A DNA stretch of 53,427 bases from CAYFVU01 sp964594775 (GCA_964594775.1 CAZQNO010000016.1:1-53427), one strand, 5' to 3'; positions 25,418 through 34,699 are shown, counted from the first letter of the stretch. Notes: a model not told the origin generated them from the letters alone. Translations and numbers: made by a program.

Positions 25418-25663
25418 CTAATCGAGTATCTCAAGCACGATTCTCTTCCCCGTCTTCGTTGCCGAAGCGCTGAGGATGGTGCGGATCGCCTTTGCAATCC
25501 GACCGTGCTTCCCTATGACCTTTCCAATATCGTCCTGGGATACGCGAAGTTCGAGGATCGTCGATTTTTCTCCCTCGATTATGTGTACTTCCACCCCGTC
25601 GGGATCGTCAACAAGAGACTTCGCGATATATTCTACCAGATCCTTTTCCAATTCAGCCTCCAC
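25418..25663 (-). CDS. khpA: KH-domain RNA-binding protein KhpA
   Basis: An 81-aa single KH domain. The RNA-binding GxxG loop is GKHG within DDIGKVIGKHGRIAKAIRT. In other bacteria KhpA works with KhpB in RNA binding and in cell-size control. The place between rpsP and rimM is the conserved one (ylqC in Bacillus). Confidence 0.94.
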   Translation of the reverse strand: MEAELEKDLVEYIAKSLVDDPDGVEVHIIEGEKSTILELRVSQDDIGKVIGKHGRIAKAIRTILSASATKTGKRIVLEILD

Positions 25664-25688
25664 TTTTCATCCATCTCCCTTTTCGAAG

Positions 25689-25964
25689 TTATTCCTTGCT
25701 TTCCGCTGCGCTTCTTTCGAAAAAGATATTGTTCTTATTGAGAAGACGTTTTACCGTATCTGAGGCTTGGGCGCCTTTGGCAATCCATTCCTTGATCTTC
25801 TCTTCATTCAACCTGAGCTGGGCCTCTTGCTTTTCAATGGGATGATAGAGACCGACCTCTTCCAGGGCACGTCCGTCCCGGGGCGACCGGGAATCCATTA
25901 CCACGATTCGGTAGTAGGGTCTCCTCTTGGAACCGAATCTCTTCAATCTAATTTTCACACTCAA
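25689..25964 (-). CDS. rpsP: 30S ribosomal protein S16
   Basis: The first lines are diagnostic: SVKIRLKRFGSKRRPYYRIVV, followed by MDSRSPRDGRALEEVGLYHP. The length of 91 aa is normal. It follows ffh by 35 bp, as in many bacteria, and leads the ribosome-maturation group. Confidence 0.97.
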   Translation of the reverse strand: MSVKIRLKRFGSKRRPYYRIVVMDSRSPRDGRALEEVGLYHPIEKQEAQLRLNEEKIKEWIAKGAQASDTVKRLLNKNNIFFERSAAESKE

Positions 25965-25999
25965 CAGGAACCTCCTAAGCTTTCTGCTCGTAATATTCG

Positions 26000-27328
26000 C
26001 TATACACCAAGACCCTTCATCAACTGAGCCTGGTATTTTTTATTCTTTGCGACCTTTTTCATCATGAGCCGCATCTTTTCAAACTTCTTGAGAAGCCGAT
26101 TTACCTGGAACACGTTGGTCCCGCTTCCTCCGGCTATTCTCTTCTTGCGCGATGGCCCGATAATTCGATGATTACGCCGCTCCTGCAGGGTCATCGACAG
26201 AATTATCGCCTCCTCCCGCTTCATCTCTCCCTCGTGTATATCGTCTTCGCTCACCCGGCCCTTCGCACCGGGAATCATTTCAATAAGAGACTCAACGCTC
26301 CCCATCTTTCTCACCCGCGAAAAGGATTCCAGATAGTCTTCCAGGGTAAAACTCCCCCCCGCCATCTTCTTGCGAAGGTTTTCCGCGTCGTCCTCGTCGA
26401 TCGTCTCCTGAGCCTTTTCGACGAGGCTCACCACATCACCCATCCCCAAGATCCGTGAGGCGATCCTCTCCGGAAAGAAGGGTTCGAGATCGTCGTGTTT
26501 CTCCCCCACCCCGATATACTTGAGGGGGGTCTTGGTAACCGTTTTCAGCGAAAGGGCCGCCCCTCCGCGGGTGTCCGAATCGAACTTACTGAGTATCACC
26601 CCGGTGATCCCGACCCGCTCGTTGAACTCCTTCGCGATATTCACCGCATCCTGGCCCGTCATCGCATCGGCAACGAAGAGCGATTCCACCGGCTTCGCGG
26701 CCTTGTGGATGCGCTGAATATCTTCCATCATCTCTTCATCGAGATGAAGCCGGCCGGTGGTATCGATGATAATCGTATCGAAGAGCCCCTTTTTCGCGTA
26801 GGCGAGGGAATTCTTTACCACCCTTACCGGATCCTTCGTCTCTTCCGCGTAGACCTCCACCCCTATCTGCTCGCCTAAAACCTGCAGCTGCGTGATCGCC
26901 GCCGGCCGTATAAGGTCCGCCGCAACGAGGAGGGGCTTTCTCCCCTCCTTTTTTAGGAGCTTCGCCAGCTTCGCCGAAGTCGTGGTCTTGCCGGAGCCCT
27001 GAAGCCCCATCATCAGGAGGACCGACTGCGTATCCGGCCCTTTTAGCTCCAGGTTTTGCCTTTCATCGCCGAGGAACTCCACCATCTTATCGTAGACGAT
27101 CTTGACGAACTGATGGCCCGGGTTGACCGATTTAAGCACCTCTTCTCCAAGGGCCTCCTCGGCGGTACGATTTATGAAGCGCCGCACCACCCGCAGGTTA
27201 ACATCGGCCTCTAAGAGAGCGAGCTTTATCTCCTCCACCGCATCCTGGATGTTCTTCTCGGAAATGGTGTTTTTTCCCTGTAAGCGGCGAACTATGTCTC
27301 CGAATTTATCCGAAATTCTATCCAGCAT
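26000..27328 (-). CDS. ffh: Signal recognition particle protein Ffh
   Basis: The SRP54 GTPase that targets membrane proteins co-translationally. The G1 loop is GLQGSGKTTTSAKLA, with DTTGRLHLD (G3) and SKFDSD (G4). The methionine-rich M domain occupies about 305-442, with SGTNVFQVNRLLKKFEKMRLMMKK as its hallmark (landmarks SGTNV, QVNRLL, FEKMRLMMK). It opens the long minus-strand unit and has its own promoter with a leader and a GAAGG site. Confidence 0.97.
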   Translation of the reverse strand: MLDRISDKFGDIVRRLQGKNTISEKNIQDAVEEIKLALLEADVNLRVVRRFINRTAEEALGEEVLKSVNPGHQFVKIVYDKMVEFLGDERQNLELKGPDTQSVLLMMGLQGSGKTTTSAKLAKLLKKEGRKPLLVAADLIRPAAITQLQVLGEQIGVEVYAEETKDPVRVVKNSLAYAKKGLFDTIIIDTTGRLHLDEEMMEDIQRIHKAAKPVESLFVADAMTGQDAVNIAKEFNERVGITGVILSKFDSDTRGGAALSLKTVTKTPLKYIGVGEKHDDLEPFFPERIASRILGMGDVVSLVEKAQETIDEDDAENLRKKMAGGSFTLEDYLESFSRVRKMGSVESLIEMIPGAKGRVSEDDIHEGEMKREEAIILSMTLQERRNHRIIGPSRKKRIAGGSGTNVFQVNRLLKKFEKMRLMMKKVAKNKKYQAQLMKGLGV

Positions 27329-27365
27329 ACCTATACTAGCCTTCGAAAAGAGGATTACTGGGTGC

Positions 27366-27401
27366 TTTATACCGCGATTTGAAGGCCCTTGTCAATGTCA
27401 A
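27366..27401 (-). promoter_or_regulatory. Promoter of the ffh unit with a doubled -35 box
   Basis: On the minus strand TTGACATTGACA gives two consensus -35 hexamers in tandem (27396-27401 and 27390-27395). The nearer one is 18 bp from TATAAA (27366-27371). This is among the strongest sigma-70-type sites in the window, which suits an SRP/ribosomal unit. It begins just beyond the end of the upstream lipoprotein gene. Confidence 0.65.
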
Positions 27402-27408
27402 GGCACTG

Positions 27409-28839
27409 TTAACGGACCTGAAGATAGTGGCGCTCTAAGTAGGAGATACGCTCCTTCGCTCTGTACCAGAATATACCGGCGGGAAAGTTGTCCACCACCC
27501 TGCGGTAGTAAGCGATTGCCGTTGATTCGTCGCGAATCGGTCCGGGGCTCTCGTAGAGTCTTCCCAGGAGAAAGTAGATTTCCTCCAAGGTACGGGCATC
27601 CTGCGATCCGTTTCTTATTGCCGCTAAAAGGAGGTCGAGGCTCTCCCGTTCCCTCCGCGCATCGAGGAGGACTTCCGCCGCATCTACGATTAGCGGGGGA
27701 GCCGGCGCTTGGAAGGCCGGCGCTTGCTCCCCAGTGTTTTCATATCCGGCGGCACGCAGCAGGTAGTGGTAGTGAGAGAGAAGAAAGGAGATGTCCTTCG
27801 CAGCTACAGCCTGGGCCAGCTCTTTTGCTCCGGCGGGAACCGCATCTCTCGCTTCCCTTCCCGTTTCCCAAAGTTCACTCTCTCTCTCTCCCTGATAGTT
27901 CGGTTTTTCCTCGGTGCTGCACAATAGTGAGATGACTTCCCGCTCGCTCTCCCCCGTCCTCATGTCTTCCCGGGAAAAACTGAGGCGGTAAAATCCCTCG
28001 CGATACACCGCAAAAATAAACTCCGTCTTTTCTTCTTCGTAGAAGCGTTGCTTGAACTCCAGCCCATCGGCCTGCGATCTGCTGCGGTCATAGACCCATC
28101 CTCGGCCGGGGAGAAAGAGATCCACCGTGTCTCCGGGAAGAGCCCGCACGACTCGCCCGTCTTTCTCTTTTTCACCGCCGGCCGGAGCGGCGGCAGAGGA
28201 AGAGGCTGCCGCGGGCGTTGGAACGGCGGGTGCCCTTGGAGCGGCCTGCCGCGAAGACGCCTCACCGGCCGTCGGCTCTGTAAACGTATCGGCTTTCCGG
28301 TCTTCTCCCCGTGCGAGGGTGTCGTTTTCGGTGTAACGCGGCGAGAACGCTGCAATTCCGGCGGTTTCGCTTTCATGGGGAGGCCGCTGCGTCGAATCCT
28401 CCGAAGCGGCAGAAGAGGAAAAATCATCGTCCTGCGGCTGTTCTCCCTCACGCCAATAGAGGCGGCGCTTTGCCGTTTCCTCCTTTCGAAGGTGAGCCGA
28501 TGCATCGGGCTCTGCGATACTAGCTATCGTTGAATCGGTCAACAAAGCTTCCGGGCGAAGAGATTCTTCATCAGGAGGGCTGAGAAAACCGGTGGAGAGA
28601 ATCTGAAGCTGCGGATCTTCTCCCGGCTCTTTTTGTGCATCATTTTCCGTTTCGCCCGACCCTTTTTCCGTCGGATCTTCCCCCGCCGCAGATTCCTGCT
28701 CGCTCTGCGCTTCAGCTTCTCTATGAACCTCAACATCCTCCACCGCAGGAGAGCCCGCGCATGCGAACAGAGAGAGGACGAGGAGAGCCATGAGTGCCGA
28801 TTTACCGTACAGTTGAATATTCGAGGAATGCCGAGACAT
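27409..28839 (-). CDS. Lipoprotein with a low-complexity linker and TPR-like C terminus
   Basis: A signal peptide (LYGKSALMALLVLSLFAC) with lipobox LFAC near residue 27 anchors it. Residues about 30-220 are acidic and then Ala/Pro/Ser-rich, probably disordered. A beta-rich domain (DTVDLFLPGRGWVYDR, about 240-310) follows. The end has two or three TPR-like helices (EEIYFLLGRLYESPGPIRDES, AIAYYRRVVDNFPAG), similar to the YfiO/BamD style. ATG 28839 is chosen for its GAGGAG site; it overlaps the upstream stop as TGATG. The specific role is unknown. Confidence 0.82.
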   Translation of the reverse strand: MSRHSSNIQLYGKSALMALLVLSLFACAGSPAVEDVEVHREAEAQSEQESAAGEDPTEKGSGETENDAQKEPGEDPQLQILSTGFLSPPDEESLRPEALLTDSTIASIAEPDASAHLRKEETAKRRLYWREGEQPQDDDFSSSAASEDSTQRPPHESETAGIAAFSPRYTENDTLARGEDRKADTFTEPTAGEASSRQAAPRAPAVPTPAAASSSAAAPAGGEKEKDGRVVRALPGDTVDLFLPGRGWVYDRSRSQADGLEFKQRFYEEEKTEFIFAVYREGFYRLSFSREDMRTGESEREVISLLCSTEEKPNYQGERESELWETGREARDAVPAGAKELAQAVAAKDISFLLSHYHYLLRAAGYENTGEQAPAFQAPAPPLIVDAAEVLLDARRERESLDLLLAAIRNGSQDARTLEEIYFLLGRLYESPGPIRDESTAIAYYRRVVDNFPAGIFWYRAKERISYLERHYLQVR

Positions 28840-29237
28840 CACGGCAGCTCCTCAAAAAAGGAACTCACCGCCTTCTCACTCTCCTTTCTCAGCTCTTCTT
28901 CGATGATCTTTTGAGGATCGATCCAATAGGCTTCGATTTGCGGTTTAGTCCATCTTCTCTGTAGCTGCCTGAAGGGTTTCCATTCGGCTTCAAAGAGCGC
29001 CTTGAAGTCCTCCGGAACCTTCATTCTGCCGCTGAGTATCGGTTTCGTGCGCAGGGGGTCTTCTGTTGCGCTGTCGGGTTTGTAGGCTTCCACCCGCTCG
29101 GGCCGCCGGCCGCCGCCTTCCCCATCTCCTCTTCCCCCGAGGAGGATAATAAGGGCGGTGACGAAGACCGCGAGAAGCGTCACCAAGGCGACGATCATGA
29201 GATAGAGTTTAATTTCCCTCGCCGTGAGAAAGGCCAC
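28839..29237 (-). CDS. Single-pass membrane protein, unknown function
   Basis: A 132-aa protein with one transmembrane helix at about 11-34 (LYLMIVALVTLLAVFVTALII), a Gly/Arg linker, then a 75-residue hydrophilic domain rich in Trp, Lys and Glu (FEAEWKPFRQLQRRWTKPQIEAYW). I do not recognise the family. Its start lies 29 bases inside the smc end and its stop overlaps the next start, so it is strictly coupled to smc and the lipoprotein. With the Cys-anchored neighbour it may form an envelope complex, an inference from operon order only. Confidence 0.8.
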   Translation of the reverse strand: MAFLTAREIKLYLMIVALVTLLAVFVTALIILLGGRGDGEGGGRRPERVEAYKPDSATEDPLRTKPILSGRMKVPEDFKALFEAEWKPFRQLQRRWTKPQIEAYWIDPQKIIEEELRKESEKAVSSFFEELP

Positions 29238-32070
29238 TGTCTCCCCCTACGCCTACCGGCTCTCCTTCGTCTTTGTTCACACCCCTTCCGTCGTCGGCGA
29301 GTCGTACAGCGATAATCTTAGACACCCCCGACTCCTCCATCGTAACTCCGAGGAGGGTCATAGCCCCGGAAACGGTTTTCTTGTTATGGGTAATAATGAC
29401 GAATTGGGAATACTTCCCGAACTCTCCGAGAAGCGCTATGAAACGCCCCACATTCGCCTCGTCGAGAGCCGCGTCTATCTCATCTAACACACAGAAGGGA
29501 GAAGGTCTGACCATATACGTAGCAAAAAGCAGCCCCACCGCCGTCAAACTGCGCTCTCCACCGGAGAGGAGAGCTATGTTCTCCAGGGATTTGCCGGGAG
29601 GCTGAGCAAAGATCTCGACGCCTGAATCTAGAACGTTGTCCGGATCGGTCAACTTGAGCTCTCCTCGACCCCCGCCGAACAGCCTCCGGTACATCGAGTG
29701 AAAATTCTTGCGGATTTTTTCGTAGGTCTCCAGAAAGAGCTCGGTAGATTCGGTCCGGATCTGCTTCGTCACCTTCTCGAGGTCCTCCCGCGCCTCCTGC
29801 AAATCGGCAAGCTGCCCGCTGAGAAACTCGTAGCGTTCCTTGACCTCTGCGTACTCTTCGGGAGCCATGAGATTAACCTGCCCAAGGTTCTTGATCTCGT
29901 TTTTTGTCTCAGAAAGATTCCTTCGCAGGCTCTGAGAATCCTCCTTGATGTCGAACATCCGGGTCTCGTAGTCGGAGAGTTCCTTCGAAAACTGTTCACG
30001 AAAGGAATCGTAAAGACCGCGGATCTCCGTCTTCACCGAGGCCACGTCCATCTGCAGTTTTTCCACCTGGTCCTGAACCTTCGCCAGTTGATCGATCCGT
30101 TTTTTCAGCGTCGATTCCTTGCTCGATAAATCCTTGTTCTTTTTGGTAATCGCTTCCTCGAGCTCCTCCAGCTCCGCCTTCAGCTTCTTCTCCTGCTCGG
30201 CGAGCTCCACCCGTTCCCGTTCGACCTCTTCCCGTTTTTCTTTCGTATCCTTGATATTCCGGCCGTTCCGCTCTCTCTCCCGTGAACTATCCTCCAAGAG
30301 ACCGTTCTGCTCTTCGATCCGCCGGATCAGTTCCTCCTTCGCCTCTACCGCCGCCTTTCGACTCATCTCCACCTGTACGCGGTTCATCTTGAGTTCTTCG
30401 AGGGTCTTGCGATACTCCTCCATCTTTTCTCCGAGCTCCCGGTTCTCCTTTCGCATTCGGGCAATCTCCCGGGATGCCTCTACGCTTTTCCGTTGGAGCT
30501 CTTGCACCGCGGCGTCTATCTCCCGTTTCTTGGTAATGATTCCTTCGGGAGCGAGAAATTCGTCGAGGAAGGAGGGTACGGCGGCCCTGTACTCTTCAAA
30601 GACCTCCGAAAGGCGCAGAAGATGAGTGCGCATTTCTTCTAAGCCTAGCAGGGTCTTCTCCACCGCTTGGAGCAGAGTCCGATACGCATCGGATGAGGTC
30701 GACTTGGCGTCGGCCAAGAGCGACTGCTTTCCGTCTATTCGGATCTTCAGATCTTCTACAAGAGCTACGATCGATTCTTCGGTTTCACGACGGCGGGTAT
30801 AGGAATAGCCCGTTTCCCGGAGCCTGGTATCGAGCTGCGTCACAATATCCTCGGTAAGTCCGTCGAGTTTCTTACGGTATTCCTGCAGATCATCGCCGAT
30901 ACGGGAAATTTCCGCTTCCAGTCGACTCTCCTCATCCTCGTTTCTCATAATCCGCCGCCGGGCATTTTCGACGTTCTCTTCGAAACGAGCGATGTGCAGG
31001 TCCGTATCTTTCAACTGTCTGCCGTATACTCCGACCTGTGACTCTTTTTCCGTAACCGACTCTCGCAGCGATCCTATCTTCTTCGCGATATTTTCTTCAC
31101 GTACTCCCGCCGCCTCGATCTGTCGCTTGAACTCCTCTATTCGTTCGCTCAGGATGGTCTTTCTACTCTCCCGATTGCTCTTTTCGATATCGATGCCGTA
31201 GAGCCGCTTCTGGCTCTCAATCAGCCGGCTCTCCATCGTATTTACCCGGTCGAGGTTCTCTTCTAAGGATTCGTTTATTTGATCGATGCTCTTTTTAAGC
31301 TCATCCCGTTCGGCCAGTTTTCCAGAAAGCCTCTCTTCTTTTTCTCTGTCTTGGGCGGAAAGTTCCTTCAATTTGAGGAGTTGAATGTCCCGTTCCAGTT
31401 CGAAGGACTTCTCCCGCAGCGCACGGTAGCTTTCCGTTTTTTCTGACTGAATCTTTAGGGTGTCGTGGCTGCGCTTGACTTCTCGAAGAATATTCTCCAC
31501 CTGCCGCATATTTTCAGATGTGCGTTCGAGCTTCCTCTCGGCCTCTGCGCCGCGTATCTTGTATTTGGTTATCCCCGCCGCCTCTTCGAAGAGGTATCTT
31601 CTTTCCTCGGGTCTATGAGAGAGGATCTGATCGATCTTCCCCTGTTCCATTATTGAGTAGGCGGTCTTGCCGATACCCGTGTCGAAGAAGAGCTCGCGCA
31701 CCTCTTTGAGCCTGACGGGGGTGGAGTTTATGAGGTACTCGCTCTCTCCGCTGCGGTGAAGACGGCGTTTTACCGAAATTTCCGGCATCTCTATGGGCAG
31801 GACTCCGTCGTCGTTGGAAAGGGTGAGGGTCACCTCGGCGACCCCCATCGCCTTACGGCTTTCCGTGCCGTTGAAGATGACGTCTTCCATGTGGTCGGCC
31901 CGCAGAGAGCGTGTCGACTGTTCACCTAAGACCCACTTTATTGCGTCGACTACGTTACTCTTCCCGCAGCCGTTGGGTCCTAAAATGGCGCTGATTCCGT
32001 CGCGGAACTCGATGACGCTTCTGTCGGCAAAAGACTTGAATCCGAATAGTTCGATACTCTTTAGAAACAC
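29209..32070 (-). CDS. smc: Chromosome segregation protein SMC, short and apparently hinge-less
   Basis: An ABC-type ATPase of chromosome condensation. Walker A GPNGCGKS is at 31-38, the signature LSGGERS at about 835-841 and Walker B FCVLDEID at about 859-866. At 953 aa it is about 200 residues shorter than usual. Coiled coil runs from about 170 to 790, but the central globular hinge (glycine-rich, 150 aa in normal SMC) is not visible. Residues 455-515 hold only a short coil-poor segment (DAYRTLLQ to LAPEGIITKK). Dimerisation must therefore differ, or the hinge is very divergent. The GTG start has an extended -10 box five bases upstream. Confidence 0.93.
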   Translation of the reverse strand: MFLKSIELFGFKSFADRSVIEFRDGISAILGPNGCGKSNVVDAIKWVLGEQSTRSLRADHMEDVIFNGTESRKAMGVAEVTLTLSNDDGVLPIEMPEISVKRRLHRSGESEYLINSTPVRLKEVRELFFDTGIGKTAYSIMEQGKIDQILSHRPEERRYLFEEAAGITKYKIRGAEAERKLERTSENMRQVENILREVKRSHDTLKIQSEKTESYRALREKSFELERDIQLLKLKELSAQDREKEERLSGKLAERDELKKSIDQINESLEENLDRVNTMESRLIESQKRLYGIDIEKSNRESRKTILSERIEEFKRQIEAAGVREENIAKKIGSLRESVTEKESQVGVYGRQLKDTDLHIARFEENVENARRRIMRNEDEESRLEAEISRIGDDLQEYRKKLDGLTEDIVTQLDTRLRETGYSYTRRRETEESIVALVEDLKIRIDGKQSLLADAKSTSSDAYRTLLQAVEKTLLGLEEMRTHLLRLSEVFEEYRAAVPSFLDEFLAPEGIITKKREIDAAVQELQRKSVEASREIARMRKENRELGEKMEEYRKTLEELKMNRVQVEMSRKAAVEAKEELIRRIEEQNGLLEDSSRERERNGRNIKDTKEKREEVERERVELAEQEKKLKAELEELEEAITKKNKDLSSKESTLKKRIDQLAKVQDQVEKLQMDVASVKTEIRGLYDSFREQFSKELSDYETRMFDIKEDSQSLRRNLSETKNEIKNLGQVNLMAPEEYAEVKERYEFLSGQLADLQEAREDLEKVTKQIRTESTELFLETYEKIRKNFHSMYRRLFGGGRGELKLTDPDNVLDSGVEIFAQPPGKSLENIALLSGGERSLTAVGLLFATYMVRPSPFCVLDEIDAALDEANVGRFIALLGEFGKYSQFVIITHNKKTVSGAMTLLGVTMEESGVSKIIAVRLADDGRGVNKDEGEPVGVGGDSGLSHGEGN

Positions 32071-32075
32071 GGTGC

Positions 32076-32084
32076 ACTATACCA
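32076..32084 (-). promoter_or_regulatory. Extended -10 element at the smc start (leaderless)
   Basis: TGGTATAGT on the minus strand combines a TGN extension with TATAGT and ends five bases before GTG 32070. The -35 region is weak (TTCCCC at 17 bp), as is usual with an extended -10. No ribosome binding site fits between. Confidence 0.5.
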
Positions 32085-32129
32085 TATCAAAAAGCCTTGG
32101 GGAATACGAAACGGCAGCTTTGAAAACAA

Positions 32130-33320
32130 TTACGCGCCCGAAGTCTCCCGTTTTTCAACCTGCTTCTTCAAGACCTCCACTGCATGCTCGGCGCTGCCCT
32201 GACAGACCCAGAGACCGAGGTGCTCGAATCCCCCCGTCTCCTGGGTATAGGGAAGAAACTCGAAGTAGATACCCGCACCGGGCCCGTTGTGAAGCACCAT
32301 GTTGTAGGCCGGTTCCTTCCCGATCCTCGGCATTATTTCGAGAATAGCTGCTACGGCATCACCTATCCCGTCGGCCGCATCTGTGAGTTCGGCATCTGTG
32401 AGTTCGCAGAGATACTGCTTTCCCACATCCTTGACGATGAGAATCATGTTGTAGGGCCGTTTCATAAAATAGGGCACCATGAGTACCGCCTTTCCGTAAT
32501 CGCGAACCACGAGCTCTTTGGGATTCTCCTTCAACAGGTACTCGCTGAAGAAATGTTTGTGCCGCATAAAGAATTCCCAATTATTGTAGAAACTCCTCGG
32601 CATGATGTTGCTCCAACCGATCTGCTGGTGTCCATGCTCCAACGAACCCCCAACCGGTGCCCCGTAATTCTTAATTATCTCGACGAAACCCGCCGTCTCT
32701 TTCTGACTCCGCCATTGAGAGGATGGAGGCATCTGATGGTCTGCGTGGAAGAGGAGCCGTTCCTCCAGGGCCGCCAGACGACTGAGAACCTGATATCTGT
32801 CCTCCCGCGGCATATTCTGCCAATCCTTCTCATGGTAGTTACTGCTCCACTGGAGAAAGTGCAGACCGTAGGCCACGCGGCCGTGGTGCGAGGGGTCCGG
32901 ATAGAGGGGCTCGCTGAGCCACTTCTGCTCTATCTCGTCCGGGGGAAAGAGAACGGGAAAGAGGTTCTTGTTGATGAAGGTAAAGCCCTCGCTCAGTTCC
33001 GCCACATCGAGAACGCCGGTGGTATTTCCTTCGCATACGGGACAGGCCTTCTTCGGCTTCGCCTCTGCGAGGCCTCCGGTGCCTCCGGTGCCCTTTTCCT
33101 GCGCATTGTCGTGGGGGCGCTTTGCCCGCTTAGAGTTGTAGACGATCAGGGCTCCATCGCGGGGGTCGATCTGACAAAAGGCATCGGGAGCGTGGTCGGG
33201 AAGCTTCCCGTCGCCGCGAAAGAGATCGAAGAGTTCGTCTACCTCCACTTCCTGGATGCTGCTTTTCTCGAGAAATCGGTTCAGCACCTCTCGGTCGAGT
33301 TTTCTCGCTCCTTCAGCCAT
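32130..33320 (-). CDS. GalT-like hexose-1-phosphate nucleotidyltransferase (HIT superfamily)
   Basis: A 396-aa member of the galactose-1-phosphate uridylyltransferase branch. CPVCEGN (about 93) resembles the zinc CxxC, and EHGHQQI (about 221) carries the HxHxQ catalytic motif where the second His is nucleotidylated. Length and flanks differ from GalT of the Leloir pathway, so UTP-, ADP- or GDP-sugar chemistry is open. It overlaps the glycosyltransferase gene by eight bases and ends the cassette. A reasonable inference is supply or turnover of the sugar nucleotide used by that glycosyltransferase. Confidence 0.82.
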   Translation of the reverse strand: MAEGARKLDREVLNRFLEKSSIQEVEVDELFDLFRGDGKLPDHAPDAFCQIDPRDGALIVYNSKRAKRPHDNAQEKGTGGTGGLAEAKPKKACPVCEGNTTGVLDVAELSEGFTFINKNLFPVLFPPDEIEQKWLSEPLYPDPSHHGRVAYGLHFLQWSSNYHEKDWQNMPREDRYQVLSRLAALEERLLFHADHQMPPSSQWRSQKETAGFVEIIKNYGAPVGGSLEHGHQQIGWSNIMPRSFYNNWEFFMRHKHFFSEYLLKENPKELVVRDYGKAVLMVPYFMKRPYNMILIVKDVGKQYLCELTDAELTDAADGIGDAVAAILEIMPRIGKEPAYNMVLHNGPGAGIYFEFLPYTQETGGFEHLGLWVCQGSAEHAVEVLKKQVEKRETSGA

Positions 33321-34689
33321 CTGTTTTTACTCCCATTTTATCGAGCATTCGCTTGGTCATCTCTTCCCAGGTGAAGTAGGGAATGGTGATATCGAGAGCT
33401 CTCTCTCCCATCCTGCGTCGCAGCTCTTCATCTTTGAGAAGGAGCGAAAGAGCAGAGGAAAATCCGTCGATTTCATCCGAGGGAACGACGATGCCGCCCT
33501 CACCCACTTTCACCGGGCCGCTGTTCACCCCTTCAACCGTCCTTTCCTCGGGACCGTCACCGAGGAGATACTCCACAACGAAGGGTATCTTGTCGCTTCC
33601 GATAACCGGAACGGCGGTCGCCGCCGCCTCCTGCACCGACATGCCGAATCCTTCCATCACCGAAGGAGAGCAGTAGACCGAGAGCAGCGAATAGAGATAC
33701 GGAAGCCGAGCGGCCTCGTGACCGATCACTATTACCTCATCTCCAATCCCGAGACGCTCGATAAGTCCCGTCAACTCTGCGTAGAGCTCCTTCTCCGTCT
33801 GGTCGATGGAAACGATAAGCAGGAGATCATTATACACCTTTAAGGCCCGGGCAAAGGAGCGAATGAGGACATCCTTCCTCTTCGTCTTGTCCGTCCGGCT
33901 GACTTCCATGATAAAACGGGACTTCTGCAGTCTGCCCCTCACCAGGCCGGAAGCTTCCTCGAGGAAATCCCAAATCTCATGATCACGGGAAATTTCGCGC
34001 CGGTGAAAATTCTCCGGATTTATACAGGGCGGAAGGAAGAGACTCATATCTCTGCCGTAGTCGTTTTTCAGCGAATCACCGATTAGAGAACTCGTGGCGG
34101 CTACATGATCGAGTTTTGGAATGAATGCCTTTTCCGTCTCGATCCGCTCGTCCACCCTGAGCTTTTCCCAGGTCTCCGGCGGCATGTTCCTCTTCTTTAC
34201 CGCGCCGAGGGAATGAGGTATCCAGAGATGGGGAATGGCATTTTTCAGCCGTTCGTTGAACTGTACACCGATCAGCGCGGCATCCCAGTAATGACTCATA
34301 ATGAGATCCGTCTTTTGCTCTTCCTTCGACAGGGTCTGATAGAGAAAGTCTACCAACTGCGGCACCTGCTCCTTCATATCCTCCTTTCGAACGAAGTCTT
34401 TTACCTCATCTTCGATGTAGAGTATACGCTGCTGCTCGTCCTTGTATCTGGAGCCCCGGCGCATTTCACCGCTTGTGGGATGGGGATAGCCCCCGCGGTT
34501 TATGATCGTTATCTTGAAACCGAAATCGGCCAGGACTTCGGTCAACTGATTGACGTAGACATTCTGTCCTCCGGTATCGGGCAGCCCCGAGATCACCTCC
34601 CACTGATGAATTCCGTGGTTGGTAATCATGAGAATGTGCGGTTTTTTCGATTTTAAGAACTCTTGCGCGAATTTTTTCTGTTCCATCAT
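33313..34689 (-). CDS. GT4 glycosyltransferase, sucrose-phosphate synthase-like
   Basis: A two-Rossmann-domain GT-B enzyme. The N-terminal DTGGQNVYVNQL resembles the DTGGQ loop of sucrose-phosphate and mannosylfructose-phosphate synthases; SVMEGFGMSVQEA is the GT4 nucleotide-sugar motif (E-x7-E). The likely reaction joins a sugar nucleotide to a hexose phosphate. ATG 34689 is chosen because AAAGGAG lies 13-14 bases upstream; a TTG before that site is less likely. It follows the phosphatase gene by 10 bp. Whether the donor is UDP- or ADP-glucose or GDP-mannose cannot be read from sequence. Confidence 0.85.
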   Translation of the reverse strand: MMEQKKFAQEFLKSKKPHILMITNHGIHQWEVISGLPDTGGQNVYVNQLTEVLADFGFKITIINRGGYPHPTSGEMRRGSRYKDEQQRILYIEDEVKDFVRKEDMKEQVPQLVDFLYQTLSKEEQKTDLIMSHYWDAALIGVQFNERLKNAIPHLWIPHSLGAVKKRNMPPETWEKLRVDERIETEKAFIPKLDHVAATSSLIGDSLKNDYGRDMSLFLPPCINPENFHRREISRDHEIWDFLEEASGLVRGRLQKSRFIMEVSRTDKTKRKDVLIRSFARALKVYNDLLLIVSIDQTEKELYAELTGLIERLGIGDEVIVIGHEAARLPYLYSLLSVYCSPSVMEGFGMSVQEAAATAVPVIGSDKIPFVVEYLLGDGPEERTVEGVNSGPVKVGEGGIVVPSDEIDGFSSALSLLLKDEELRRRMGERALDITIPYFTWEEMTKRMLDKMGVKTDG

Positions 34690-34699
34690 AGGTATACCG

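Noticed and set aside
32184..33374. A 396-codon + strand frame opposite the GalT-like gene
   Set aside because: The minus-strand frame has HIT-superfamily motifs and operon overlaps; the + frame has neither.
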